Source of the DNA: Sipunculus nudus
Taxonomy: Eukaryota; Annelida; Sipuncula; Golfingiida; Sipunculidae
Direction of reading: 5' to 3'
Assembly: GCA_026874595.1 (NCBI GenBank)
Contig: CM049307.1
Span: 43,096,362 to 43,160,361, forward strand
Length of the DNA stretch: 64,000 nt
Below, piece after piece: positions 24,140 through 36,800 of the stretch; position 1 is the stretch's first letter; each line of letters begins with the position of its first letter. The position numbers and the translations under genes are program-made. A model generated the notes under the pieces. The model did not search any database. It was not told the origin of the DNA and saw only the letters and a list, made by a program, of their open reading frames with translations.

Positions 24140-25740
24140 CCTGTTCCAGCTTTTGTTTAAACCACTATCTAGTAAAGCAAATATTAAGATGCTAGTGATA
24201 ACTCAATTGTCATTCTAATGGTGATTACTTTTAAATGAAAGGGTATTTTGTTATATTTCTTGCAAGTGTAACTTTCATATGACTTTATTTGGCACCGTAG
24301 CCTTATTTGATTATGCACTGTAGCCTGGCTTGAAATTCGTATTATATATATTAGACTTATATTTGCTCATTGATAACAACAAATCAAAATGACGAAATGA
24401 TTTACACATTCCACTCGGTGGTACGTTCCAATCCATTTGACATGGATTAATAAAAGCAAAATAAAACTCATCAGAGTTGTTTTTCTGTCAGAAAGCGATT
24501 GTATATTTCCATGATTATGAACTAATGTTTATTACGTTGCTAGTTTCCTCATTAAACATAACATTAAATATAACTAAGAAAGTTTTGTTTGCAATGTGAA
24601 GGTTTGAAATGATCATGGGCCTATTTGTAAAAGAAGAAATGTAACAAACAATTTTTCTAGGAGGCTTTAGCACACAGCAAACATTCATTTGAATGTTGAA
24701 CTTTACAAAGTTTACCACGCTCAGCTGAACCTTTATTTGTCACAGTTATATATCGTATCTACTTAAGTGTTTAAGAGAACCTATCTATATATAAAAACTG
24801 AACATCCGAGGTCTAGTGATTACGAGCTGTGCCTTGCTATATATCACACTGATAATTGCAGTCTGTCATTCACAAAAGGAAACTAAAAAGTCTTGCGTTA
24901 TAACTTTTTGCATTGTCAATAATCTCAAATAATGATGAAATAATAGAGTAAAACTAAAACAGTTATATATGTTGGCTTTCAGAAATTAGGACCACCTATA
25001 ACTTACATACAAATACCTGTCTCATGATCAATGTTGCCATAAAAACATGGGGCTGATAGTTGCTGCCGTTCCCGTTGAATTCGGCAAATGACCTAACGTC
25101 ATGTCTATAGAAGAATTCTATATGGAATTGATAAAGAGTAATGCGGAAATGTTTCCTTTTTTTCTCAGGGGTGAGGGTATAAGAAAGGATAACGTTAGTT
25201 TCATACACCATTGATCAGAAATGATACGTAATGGAAAAAAATATGTTTCAAACTATTATGACGTTTTGCTGGATAAACATTTGGCATATAAAGTTTTATA
25301 TAGCTTTATTTATATATAAGTTTATAATCACTCTGTGGTCTGTGTCATTTAAATGAAAATAGTATATACGTCATCCGACATAAAAATCCATATTTTCATT
25401 TAATGCTACTTCTTTCATACTGTTTCCAGGCATTTTTATTACCTACACAGGTATACTTTTTCAGACATGGTGAAAATTTGTCACCAAAATGGTATCGGTG
25501 ATCCAAATTTTGGGGTCTGGCTGAAAATTAATATTGTCGGAACGCTTGAGGATGGGGTATCCCATGGGAGAGAACGTGAAACAATGTGAGGATACCGTAG
25601 AAATGTGAACATTTCCGCCCATATAAAATACTCAATTCAGCGTGGTTTTTCCTTCAACTATGCTGATTTGTGACATTTAATTAAATAACGTAAAGATAAA
25701 AGAACATTTGTGCGTACAGTTGAAAAAAAGTCTGATCAAT
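24140..25740. other. Intergenic, no gene seen
   Basis: AT-rich sequence on both strands with only short, isolated open frames. No repeats with clear ends were noticed. Confidence 0.35.
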
Positions 25741-25744
25741 GTTT

Positions 25745-26560
25745 AAAAAAGGTATTTTATTATAATTATATAATCGCTGTTGTGAACTGTCACATCCCAA
25801 AAGGAATAGACTTTCCAGGTTCTTTTGAACAGAGGAAGCTCACACATGCACTCAAAAAATGAGAAAGACGTGTGATACAAACAAATATCAAATTCAAAGT
25901 TACAGTTCTCTGGAGTGGCGTTCCACACATGAGATATGAAGGTCCTTAGAGTCCATGTGATTACACAAATTCACTGAATTCTGATAAATCCTGACACTCG
26001 TCGTGAGCACAAATCACAGAAAGTTAGTCTGGAAACACGGTTGCTTGTCACATGGTCTTCGCGCACGTGACTTAGGTATGCACTGTTTGAATCTAGGCCA
26101 GATAGGCTCACAGCCTTCTCTGTAACATCACTCAGACAATGACTGTCACGGCAGTATTATCTTGGATTAATCCAGCACTCTGTACCCAATTATGCAAATG
26201 CGCACGACAATATTCGGTACCATTCAGATAGATCAGCTAATCAATAGCCTTGATCTGTTTGCTTGGTTTCACCACGGCAGCAAGCGCATCGACTGTTAAC
26301 AAGTCCTTCGGTAATCATAACTCTCAAATCTGTTAGAGAGATGTATGTTGGTCGCCCGCAGACTCTGATGTTCTATACCACGGGAAAACCTCCCTCAGCT
26401 GACCAGACTATCTTTGACCTTCCTCTGGACCAATATATCGTCAGAATACACCATCTAGCGCGCTGATCTAGGAGATTGTGTCCTGTTTCTAGTGTCTCCG
26501 GCTTATATATGCCTGCTTATGCCAAACATACCGACCGCCTTCGGCCTATCGCCTCACAAT
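25745..26560 (-). other. Possible solo LTR or minus-strand promoter region
   Basis: Read on the minus strand, the block opens with TGTGAGGCGATAGGCC, has a strong TATATAAG about 55 bp in, and near its far end carries AATAAA (about 25,753). Its GC content is higher than that of both flanks. TATA plus poly(A) signal inside 0.8 kb suits an LTR, but no matching terminal duplication or internal polyprotein was found. A host promoter is the alternative. Confidence 0.3.
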
Positions 26561-26564
26561 AATT

Positions 26565-28140
26565 ATATTATGTGGCCTGTCATCAATTGCATGAATACTA
26601 AAGTGGACACGCATCCAGAGATGTGTTGCCTTTGAAGTCTACAGTAAACTACAGGAACCGTCTAGACTGAATCAATTCTCACTGAATTATAGCTGTACTA
26701 AAACAAACTTAAAAAAAACACGTTGGTTCTCCAAACCTAAGTTAATAGCTAACATAGATACATGATATTGCATATTGATGTTCAATAAATTATAGAAACA
26801 ATCCTCTGGTTATACTATCCTTACTTGAATGTGCAATAAAATAACTACGTCACAGTTCTCTTGTGATATGAACTTAAGTAAAATAACATACTTTATGGCT
26901 ATCCAGTGTGAATTGCAAAGCACAATTTAGTCTGACGGGTAATTATAATTTACAATTAAAATGTTAAGCGCGCTCGTCAAGAATAAGGGATATCATAAAC
27001 GCTGAATAATAATAATAATAAAAGTAAAATATGAAGTTGTTGAGGAAATATTTAAGGTTCTCAACCGTGTAACAGGCCCTGTTAGTTCCTGGGCCCTAAA
27101 ACCAGTCCTAGATAATTAAATTAGATTTATAAAATGATAAAATCCTCTGGAAATATTGAAAACTTCAAAGAATGTTTAAAATATTATATCTAATTGTTAA
27201 CATATATTATCCGGAAATTCTCCGTGAGTTTTCCAGCTCTCTTGGCTTTCTCTGATTGTTAGGTTGTGTCAACAACATACCGCGCAAGGAGGTGACTGCA
27301 CGAACAGAACTACATACATACCACACACCATGTAGGTGCCAACCTGAAAAAAAAACCCAGCATCGCCAGAGAATACGTCGAGCTAATACACGCGACCTAG
27401 CAGTGTGCTGAGCCTATGCGATATACTAGTATTTAATACTACTTAAATCCGACAAAATTTTGCACTGCATCTTTCTTTTGGTTTCTTGTTTCCAAAATTA
27501 TCGAAACATTCCATTTTTATCTCAATTCAATAGAACCCTCAAGATAAAATCTTCAATATTAGAATTTCAAATCCTCATGACTTCCGGGAATACTTGTATA
27601 GGACCGTGACTCTGTATGATCCATTGGAATGGAGGGAATCAATTTTTAAACCGAACATGAAGAAAAATTTAATTTTAAATAGACATTAATCCACAAATAT
27701 TTAATATTGCTGTTAAATTAAATATCGATAACTCTTTAAAAAAATAATGTCTGATCCAATTAAACCAAACATGACTAAGTTCAAAGAAAATACCAAGTTC
27801 TATAAGCTATGCTAAATTAGTCATTATGATAACTCATACTCCGTGGAATCAATACGATTTTCTTATATTCTGAAAACCTCATGTGTACAGAAAAATGTGA
27901 AAGATTATGGAGACCAATATTGAGGATGGAGCATATAAATTCGTAAAGACACGGACATCCCTATTCGTTTTTTTTTTCATTTACACCGATGGCTGTTCTA
28001 TTCGTCCCTCGTCCTTGAAATAGATTCGACCTCAACATTGACTGATTTTTTTTTCACAAGATCGAGTGACAGTAAAGCCTGAATAGACCTTCATATGCAT
28101 GTTTCAGTCCGCCCCTGAATAAAAGGAGGTCTTCCAAATG
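26565..28140. other. Intergenic, no gene seen
   Basis: AT-rich; includes a short (AAT)n run near 27,010. No coding or element boundaries recognised. Confidence 0.35.
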
Positions 28141-28369
28141 TGATAGATTTACGATTACCGTTGATTTTCTTTTTGAACATTATTTAAATCAATTGGTGCA
28201 CGTGTCAAATAATTTAAGATATTTTTAATTATTTGTCCGCCCTTCCCTCCAGGGAAGACATTTGTTTTCAGTGCTATCGCCTGTCGACTGTAGGAAATTT
28301 TGTGAACGCGATAATTTTTGAAGGGCTGCATATTTTCATACAAAATGTTAACACTCATTGTTCATCAAA

Positions 28370-28870
28370 GAAATCCTGTTTGAAACCCTGTGACCTTGAC
28401 CTTTATCTTTAAGGTAAAATCTGCCTAAATGTAAAATTTTTGTTAACCTCATAACTTTAGAAGTTTTTATCATTTTGTTCTCAAATTTATTTCACCAATT
28501 GTCCCTTCCCGGTGACCTTGACCAGAACCTTCAAGGTCAAATCGGCCGAAAAATAGTTATTGTCTTGTGAACGCAATAACTTTTAAAAGCTGCATATTTT
28601 CCTCAAAAATTTTGAACACTCATTGTTCTTACCAAAATCTCAGAGAAGTTCGAAATCCTGTGTCCTTGACCTTCATCTCCAAGGTCAAGATGTTAAAATG
28701 TAAAATGTTTGTGAACCCAATAATTTTTTAAGTATTTCACATTTTGTCCTCAATTTTGACACACCAGTTCTATCTGCCAAAATCTCATCGGAGTTCGAGA
28801 AGTGGTGACCTTGACCTGCTGAAATCTAGAATCATTGTTTTGAGATAGTGCATATTTTACCCCCAATGTT
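28370..28870. repeat. Tandem repeat, about 160-bp unit, 3-4 copies
   Basis: Each unit carries GTGACCTTGACC, then a CAAGGTCA block, ATGTAAAAT.TTTGT and CTCA.TTT..ACAC. The sequence upstream (28,240-28,370) is a more diverged partial unit. Confidence 0.75.
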
Positions 28871-29094
28871 TTGGGAGGAAGACATATATCTTGATTTTTC
28901 TTTTGCGCTGCAAAAACAAAGCCATTCTAGCTTTATACGTCTTTGATCGATATATTGCGCGACCCTCTCCAGCGGCAGTTGTATGTTATATCCATAAACC
29001 TGATTTTATGGATAACATTTCTCTCAATAGTGATTTGGTTAGTTATTCCTGAACCCGAATCGTAAAACGGAGTATAGTTTATTAATGGATATTG

Positions 29095-29530
29095 AATTGG
29101 ATAACATTTGAAATTTGAACTTAACGAAGGGAAAACTATTATGTAATGAAGAACAATTTCAATAACAAGAGGTGCCGGTTTTTTTATTCATTTATTCAAT
29201 AACTATGCATATGCCATTTAACCAAACGGCCTATATTACAAGTCTGCTATAAAAGTGCTCTGATTTTAAATTAAGTTTCATCCTTAGATCTATACATTCT
29301 GATATAAAGGCAGAGTTAAGAAAGGATGGAAGTAATATATATATTAATACTGAAGGGTGTGCTATAAAGGTAACAGTGAAAGCACTCCATGGTTTATAAC
29401 TGCAACCAACATAACTGTATAAGCCTTTATGCACTATCGTCGATAAGGTAAAGATACTCCTCTAGGCGTGCCAAGACATTTCGAATTCGGTGTTGTAATA
29501 TCGAGTCTATATTTATTGAGTGTGTATTCT
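29095..29530 (-). pseudogene. C-terminal stub of a cGAS-like copy with its 3' flank
   Basis: The segment 29,095-29,530 parallels 29,787-30,240, the 3' flank and last codons of the intact copy. It contains GCGTGCCAAGACATTTCG and ATCGAGTC.ATATT.TATTGAG in the same order. Only the last ~30 codons of coding homology remain (29,430-29,530). It is a tandem partial duplicate left of the intact gene. Confidence 0.6.
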
Positions 29531-30148
29531 AGTCCTTTATCCTATAGTAAATACAGACTGTGTCTGACAATAAAGGGACCTCACTCGTAACTAAGAATAC
29601 GTGATGCTGTGAAAAATACTGACATTCCCTTTTAACAAATGGTAAGAAATAATACGTTATATTTATATCAGACATAATAATGCCTACTGAACGTTTCCAT
29701 GTTAAAGCTCTTACAAAATGTAATTTTGCAAAAACATTGAACCTGAATTTTGGAACAAGGGACAATTTACTGACTGACAATGAGTATTTAATTTGATAAC
29801 ATTTGAAACTTAAATCATAAAGAAGGAAATGATTTGTACGAGTCTGTTATATAATTGCTGTCACTTCAAATCAAGTTTCATCTATTAAACTATACATTCA
29901 AATGTAAAGGCAGAATTCAGAAAGGATGGAAGGAATATACATATATGCAGAAAGGGACACCAAAAAGGTGACAGAAACAGTCAAAGCAACGATAAAATAC
30001 TAACATTATTGTATAAGGAGACATCGTGATCATATGGTGGCAGTTTATACGGTGGATTTAAAAAAATATAATCCTGAATAACAATTAAGATAATACTAAT
30101 AGAAGAAAAAGCCGTCTGTTCAATAAGCAATACAGCCGTCATCATCGA

Positions 30149-31711
30149 TTAGGTAACGTGACTCTTCTGAGCGTGCCAAGACATTTCGGTATTATGATAT
30201 CGAGTCCATATTGTATTGAGTGCGCATTCTAATCCTTTAGCAAGGACCTTCAATAAGTCTGTAAATGACACTACTCTACCTTGCAGAACTGGTCGGACTG
30301 CGGTGTGGAAAGTATCCACCTCACCGGGAGGGAAAAGTTTATTTTGTTGGGGAAATAGAAGAGAAGCTAAAGGGAGCGCTTCGCATGTGGCATCATAAAT
30401 ACATTTCTTCGCAATATCTTCGTTAGGTAGTCCCTCTTGATCTTTTCTGCAAGCTTTCGCAAGGGTTTTACATATTTTGTCTATGAAGACTCGGAGTACG
30501 AGGCAGGCGTTACTTTCCACAAAAGGCATGATCATGTCAGGTATGGTTGCTTTCAATCCCTTGGGAAGAAGATTCATCGCTGGTGATGGTCTCAGTGTTA
30601 GACTTTTTCTGAACTTCCTCAGAAAATTAACTTCTTCTCTCAGATGGCCTCTCTCTGTGTATTTCAGTAAGTTATTTTCAGGGATGAAGTACATTGGTAA
30701 GATCTCTTCTGAAAGACACTTCAGCAGATCATCAAGTAGGTTCAGCATACACTCACCAAGATTCCCCTTCCTCCACATGTCTGTCTTGTTCTCGCATGAC
30801 CAGAAAAGGACAGTCTTACTGTGATAGGTTGTCACTGCAAGTTCTCTTTTCCCTTTTATTTCCTTCAGAACGTCATAAATGATGAGCTTTATCAATGAAA
30901 AACATTTTCTCTGCAGTATCGACATGGCTGTTGTCAACTTCGCCTCTGCCAGGGAGAACGAAAGTCGCCAGTGTAGATCAGGATCGCCATCTGGTGGACT
31001 TTTTGGAACGACATGAAATCCTCCTTCTTTAATTTCAGACAGTGTCTTCTGATCCGGCCAACCCCTTTTTCTTCTGAAGAATAAATTCGCTGATTCTGGC
31101 CAACCCTCGGCTTCTGCCGCTGGAACGCAATCAAGACTCAGTGGAAAGAACTGAATCTGTAAAGGATTCACTAGCCCCTCGATTTCCTGTACATCTCGAT
31201 CTTGGGCAGCAAGAGTCAATATCACCTGATGAACAAGCAGGGAAACCTTCTTTTCTTTTCTTAATACGTGTCCGGGTAAAAGAAACTGAAGGTCCGTTCC
31301 TATATGATCCTTTGCTTTTTCTGGAGACAGAACTCTCTTTACTCCACCGTCTGGAAACTGTTTTTCTGTGACCCAAAGGGTGAACATACTGGACATAAAC
31401 CCTCCTTCGATAATAATATAACCAGGGTATCCTTCAGCTGGTTTCATAAGTTTTTCAGTATTGTACTTTGAGAAAACTGTCTTGACCTGTCGGAACAAAA
31501 GATCAATGTCAACCGACTCCATGCGATGACTACAGACGACGCTGCCATCTACGAAGCTTCCAGTTATAACCTGTGTTGTTCCGGCATCCTGTGGTTTCTG
31601 CAAGGCCTGGTTAAGCTCTAGAACTCCCGGTATTAGCTGGCCATAATTTTCATGATCAGGATACCACGAATCTAACCTTTCCTTCAGAGACGCAGAGTCA
31701 CAGGCTGCCAT
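30149..31711 (-). CDS. cGAS-like receptor / Mab-21 domain protein, intact
   Basis: 520 residues in one coding exon; the ATG at 31711 is the first in frame (upstream codons start only at a TTG and cross a likely acceptor near 31,720). Family hallmarks, numbered from this Met: G51-S52 of the nucleotidyltransferase loop in GSFVDGS; catalytic acids D68 and D70 in SVDIDLLF; a third Asp at 194 in SLDCVPA; WRLSFSLAE (248-256), the Mab-21 signature; TTYHSKTVLFWSCE (294-307); and YFIPENNLL (341-349). The cGAS zinc-thumb pattern H-x5-CC-x6-C is not seen. Enzymes of this group sense nucleic acid or other ligands and make cyclic dinucleotides for STING; the ligand here is unknown. A C-terminal extension of about 130 residues follows the Mab-21 region. 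A conserved non-coding 5' exon ends near 32,098. Confidence 0.85.
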   Translation of the reverse strand: MAACDSASLKERLDSWYPDHENYGQLIPGVLELNQALQKPQDAGTTQVITGSFVDGSVVCSHRMESVDIDLLFRQVKTVFSKYNTEKLMKPAEGYPGYIIIEGGFMSSMFTLWVTEKQFPDGGVKRVLSPEKAKDHIGTDLQFLLPGHVLRKEKKVSLLVHQVILTLAAQDRDVQEIEGLVNPLQIQFFPLSLDCVPAAEAEGWPESANLFFRRKRGWPDQKTLSEIKEGGFHVVPKSPPDGDPDLHWRLSFSLAEAKLTTAMSILQRKCFSLIKLIIYDVLKEIKGKRELAVTTYHSKTVLFWSCENKTDMWRKGNLGECMLNLLDDLLKCLSEEILPMYFIPENNLLKYTERGHLREEVNFLRKFRKSLTLRPSPAMNLLPKGLKATIPDMIMPFVESNACLVLRVFIDKICKTLAKACRKDQEGLPNEDIAKKCIYDATCEALPLASLLFPQQNKLFPPGEVDTFHTAVRPVLQGRVVSFTDLLKVLAKGLECALNTIWTRYHNTEMSWHAQKSHVT

Positions 31712-32097
31712 CCTCAGATCTACACCATAAAATAACAATTTATAGACGACGAATAGGTTTATATTAAATAGATGTATGATTGAAATAAGGTTATGATTAG
31801 AAATATAATATTTAGTGATAAGGGCTAGTTACATAACTATTTGTCCAATAGATGAAAATGGCTATAAATTTATGCAGGGTATATAGAATCCATGAACGTC
31901 TATGGATACTTATTAGTGGTGTCATCTTAGGTTCTTCATAGACTAATGTACATGCAGGCCATTAAGAAAATATAAACATCTAATGACACGTATTACAGGT
32001 ATAAACTAATGACCTACATGCAATAAAATTATTATATGATTTTGAAAGTATATCACATTTGAGCCGAAAAACGGCAGAGAAAATATTCTTTCCTTAC

Positions 32098-32300
32098 CTG
32101 CAAAGAATTCTTACAGGAAAGTAATGTTATGTGTAATGGGACGCCAACATTGACTCGTCGACTGCCTTGCCTATAAATGTGGCCTCCAAGCTAAAGTGTC
32201 CTTTGGGACTTTATGACTTCTGAACTTTGATATTTCTACGCGACACATACTTAAGATTTACACAACGAAGGATTGTTTTGAACACAACGTTTAACTTAAC
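32098..32300 (-). other. Putative non-coding 5' exon and promoter side of the intact cGAS-like gene
   Basis: Minus-strand TTTGCAG|GTAAGG gives a strong donor with the exon end at 32098. The same exon, donor and the following ~380 bp of intron recur at 39,949 upstream of the second copy. Conservation covers ACTTTGATATTTC and ATACTTA.GATTTACACAA upstream. The transcription start is not determined. Confidence 0.5.
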
Positions 32301-32899
32301 CAGTGTTACATTATAAATCGCTCTAAGCCTATAGCTTTATAGCAGGTAAATAACCGTGAGCCTCAGTTAATGGAGGATATGTTCCAAGGTGATCTGATTA
32401 GGCGATAAAAAATAAAAGCGTTTCTATAGCATGCGTGACGCATGCCGTTTATATTAATAGAAAAACCCACGGATACAACCACGGTCCATGAGTCCTTCAG
32501 ATTATAAAGAACCTTCTTGTCCCGATAACACGGCATTGTTTCAAGAGTTGGGACTTAGGAGTGTATCCTTAAATAAATAGTGTAATAAGTAAATAAAAGA
32601 TTCGTTAAACTTAAACCAGTGCCTGTTTTAGTACTGCATGAATAAATGAGTAGGCATTAAACTTGGCCGGATGTGTAACTACTTCGGGCCATTATTGCAG
32701 TCATATATAGCCAAGATAGGAACGTTTCTGTGTCTATATATATTTTCTGTGGAATGAGATTACATACCAGAGACGAGGAAGAATATCATTTGGAGACAGT
32801 CAAATTCAACCAAACGAATATGTCCATAGACATATAAACAACCTTGATCTGTTCATCTGAAGATTAGACCAACCAACTAAAACGAGCCAATATAAGGAA

Positions 32900-35130
32900 A
32901 AATCAAGTATGACATTAATACACAAAATACAACTATGGTTTATTTTAGGATGCCAGTCAATGTGTTCGTTCTGTTAAAGAAAAGGTGGCATTTTGAAAAA
33001 TCTACAACTACACTACAACAGTCATCGTCAGATTATGCTCCAAGCATTCATGATTTAGTTTAGAAAAAATAATCAATATATACTAAACAACTGACTGCAC
33101 ACCGGAAAGTGTGTCAGATTGTAATAAAGCAATATGATGAGTTTCTACAGTGACACACACACACAGGTCCAAATGGCAAAGTCCATTTAATATATGTTGA
33201 TAAGCAAAGAAAAAAAGCTTAAAAGCACTGATGTATGTATGTGTCCATTGCTTCAACCTGCAAATATATCCGCCTAAGTTGGGCTCATTAAATAAAGTTC
33301 AACAGCCCCTTGTTCCAAATATATTTTATAGAAAATCCATAATAACATGCAACAAACTGATGCAAACACATGATAACATTCTAACAGACGCATGAAATGT
33401 GGAGACGGCAAATCTGTTTATAACAAATACATGAATCTGTTAGCTCCAGTAAATATACTTAGGTTTATTCGTTTGGGTTTATTTTGTATATACTTATCAG
33501 ACAGGTCTTCAAATACAAATACTCCTTATATATAGTCATGAGTCATAGTCATAATCATTTCAATGATTAATTATATAAAGCCGTGAAACGCATTTTTTAG
33601 ATGATACGGTTAACTTTTGTTATCAACATTTTATCTGCTACAATAATTACAACTATTTGGAATTAATAATTAGAAAATAGTATCATTTGTGCTAGTGCCA
33701 GTGAGCACTTTTGTTATAATTGTGTCTCAATGACTGTTCTAGGAAAACCAAACATGCATGGATAGCCAAAGATATAGTTTTGGACAGTTTGGTCCCTGGC
33801 ACATATCAAATCCTTGTCTTTTGAAGCATGTGGGTCGATGCTTTTGTAAAAGCAATAGGCTAGTCAGCTAAAGGGTAGAATAACGTTTCAGGTAGTTTTA
33901 TCTGGGCCACAACGTGGCCAAAGTTAGACCTTATCTCACTATGGGCTACGTGTTAACTATAAAACCTGATTGTCTTACATTGCTAATATGAGTTTTAGAC
34001 CAGCTGCAGCTTGTTTCCCGGAATTTTGCATACACCCCAGACATCAAAATTACAAGTGTGCATATAAAAGAACGAGTACATTGCATAGTGTGGTAGAATC
34101 TTAACTAGATAAACTTATTTGCAAAGTCAAGTATTTATTATGTACACTGAATACGAGTAAATTGCCTTTCTGTATGAATACATCAAAGGACACTCAATAT
34201 TATGTATTCCAATAAATTTGAATAAGAATAATGAAAATGAATACCTCATGTGTGTTTCGTGCAAGGCATATTTTAATTTGTTGTTCATGTTTCTCTGTTC
34301 ATTAAGAATAATCAAAATATTTGAAATGAGCCTAGAATACGCAAATAGAATAATAAATCACTCGGGCCAAAAGCTGATGTATCTAAGAATGTTTATTATA
34401 TAAATCGGTTATGCAGCTGCATTTGAGTTTGGACCTATTCTTAGCAAATAATTCCAATGTTATAATGAACCCTTCCAATGAATTATTCAGGACAATAATA
34501 TTAATCCCCATAGTTAAGATTCATTAAGTAATGTTGATGTGAATACACATAAATTATTTAAAGTACCATAACTGTATGTGTATTTCTTATTACACGTCTT
34601 GATGATAACCGTTGTTTTCCGTTCTTGTAAAGCATTTACGTCTTCTGTTTTATATTGGAGATTACTAGGTGTAACAGTTAAATCCTAAATATTTTAAAGG
34701 TTATAAATTCTGGTTGTTTTGGAATTCAATGTACCGAACATTTCGTGATTGGAAACCACCAGTTCTGTCTTCGAATATTTACCTTCATACCAAAGATATT
34801 AACCCTACTAACTTTTACCATATTATTTGTAAGCACAGCCTCAACCCCAGTAGCTCGAGTTGGCTGCTTTACTCCATGGTATTTTTTTACGAAAGCCTTA
34901 AGGTGGATTACACAAGGCCAATCTTTGATTCAATCACCTCGTCAATATAAATTTATCGTATAAACAAAATCAAATGGCAATGCCAATTCACAAAAGAAGG
35001 TGCTGTTATCTGTATATAAACTTTTAACCTATTTATTAACCGTCACCGGATCTTCTCTTATTTAATTCTTTTGCGTATGCCACGGTTTCGTGCATTATGA
35101 CAGCGAGTCAATATGTCATTAATGGTGCAC
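32900..35130. repeat. Segmental duplication, left copy
   Basis: Collinear with 59,460-61,205. Shared anchors include CAACTATGGT followed by GGATGCCAGTC, GTGCTAGTGC.AGTGA, GAATACGAGTA-AAT and the block starting GGTGTAACAGTTA. Divergence is high, with many indels. It lies between the intact gene and the first decayed copy and has no gene of its own. Confidence 0.8.
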
Positions 35131-36150
35131 TCAAAATAATGTTGTTACAAGAATCTTTTACGGTATCTTCTAAGGACACATTTTTACCTTGTAGAAGAAG
35201 ATGGATATTCGGATTGGAAGATATCTTCTCCACTGTGGAAAAGTTCCTCCTGGTTAGAAAATGAAGGGATAACTTCAGATATTGCATCCTAAATACAATT
35301 CTTCGCCATCTTTTTGTTAAGCCTTGGTCTCCACTGGACGCATGAGTTTTTAGATCGTACGCTCCCTACAAATTTTGGGTACTGTGGAGGCCTTGGACGT
35401 CGCAAAATCGAGTCAGCCCATCTTGGTCCTTAATGCATGCCTTGGCTATGTATATCCCGATTTCACTGAATAATTTCCTTAGCACGCGACACTTATATTC
35501 TTAGTTTTTCCGGCCTAGGTATGGCAGTGATTATAAGAGGTGTTTCAAATCATGCGGCAAAAAGTCCAGTGGGGTTGAAGTATCAAGGGCTAGAATCTAC
35601 CTGAATAGCTTCGGAAGACCGACTTCCTCTCTCAAATTTTCCTTGTGCCCGTTTCTCAGCAGATTAATTTCATGGATGAAGTACATCTCTTCTGAAAGAC
35701 ACTTCAGCAGATCATCCAACAGGCTCAGCATACCCGGACTCCCCTCCTCCACATGCCTGTCTTGTTCTCGCATGAACAGAAAAGGATGGTCTAACTCTGG
35801 TAGGTAGCAACTGCCAACATTTAATTTTTTTCTTTTAAATTATTGAGTACCTCGCGAGCTCCGGCCAGCCTCCTGCTCCTGCAGCGGAACAGGGTTAAGG
35901 GCAGTGAAAGATACTTATTGTCTGAAGGTCAGCTAGAGTTACAGAAACTTTGAGAACTAATTGAGACACTTTTCCATCCTTGTACCCTGGTAACACAAAC
36001 GGTTCCTAATCGGTATACATATGATCCTTTGCTTTCTCTTGTGACAAAACGGTTCTGCTCACGCCCTTTGCCAAGTCGTTTTTCTTCCGGAGAAGGAACT
36101 TATTTGATATATACTGGTTTCCGGATACATCAGTTACAACATACCCTAAG
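35120..36150 (-). pseudogene. Decayed cGAS-like copy (first)
   Basis: Homology to the intact gene runs in order on the minus strand. 35,140-35,310 matches its C-terminal coding part. 35,640-35,820 matches the region around ATGAAGTACAT and CACTTCAGCAGATCATC. 35,850-36,150 matches the part before WRLSFS and the region with TCTGGAGACAGAAC. Frames are broken repeatedly, about 300 bp of unrelated sequence interrupts at 35,320-35,620, and the nucleotidyltransferase core is missing. The same interruption is present in the copy at 61,590, so it predates the block duplication. Confidence 0.75.
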
Positions 36151-36584
36151 GCAGTTTGCAAGCCATATAATACAAACAACCATCAGGAAAGGTCACCCAG
36201 ACGATAAAGCACATTATCAGGCCCCACGAAAACAACCTTAGGATCGTGAAGGAAACCGTGCACAATACAGCGTTGTCTCATCATTCAGGGACAAAGACCA
36301 TTTTCCGGGGTACCGTTGTAAGGAAAAGACAAATTGACTAACAGGAGAATTGGTCGACAGCTAGAATAAAGGTCTGGAAATGCTGATTTCGGTCGAATTA
36401 CTTGCGTTTCATGGAACCTGCAGCACATTCGAGAAAAAATGTACGAACAATCCAGGAAGTAAAATAGGACTTTTAACTAGAATATTTCATCATGACAAGA
36501 CAAAAGCCCCTTCCGGTGATAAATGTATTGAAGAGGCCCATAAACGCATTATTTTCTGTCAGTTCCCATCTACATTTTGCATGT

Positions 36585-36800
36585 TCATTTAGTATGAAAT
36601 GCGGGCTCATTGGTAAAGTGATGCCTATAACATATTGTGTTAAAACCAAACTCCATTGCCTTTGCAACCGTAAAACCCCTATGTAATCCGTTTTCCCTGA
36701 AGGGTTGGCACTTGAAAATATCCCCCTCTCCCGGTGGGGGAAAAAGAACCTTGTCTGGGAAATGGCAGGATAGCCTCTGGAAAGATATCACGACCAGAAT
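36585..36800 (-). pseudogene. C-terminal cGAS-like fragment
   Basis: The minus-strand frame reads LFPPPGEGDIF and later AKAMEFGFNTICYRHH. This matches LFPPGEVDTF and AKGLECALNTIWTRYH near the end of the intact protein, with similar spacing. No other part of the gene is recognisable around it. Confidence 0.55.

Noticed and set aside
30216-31376. Other ORFs on both strands over the intact cGAS-like gene
   Set aside because: They are shadow frames; only the 520-residue frame carries the family motifs.
34600-34965. Possible reverse-transcriptase relic (minus-strand KYLGVTV-like string), also near 60,890
   Set aside because: Only a handful of residues match in the right copy, frames are broken in both copies, and no YADD or other RT motif could be aligned. 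Too weak to annotate.
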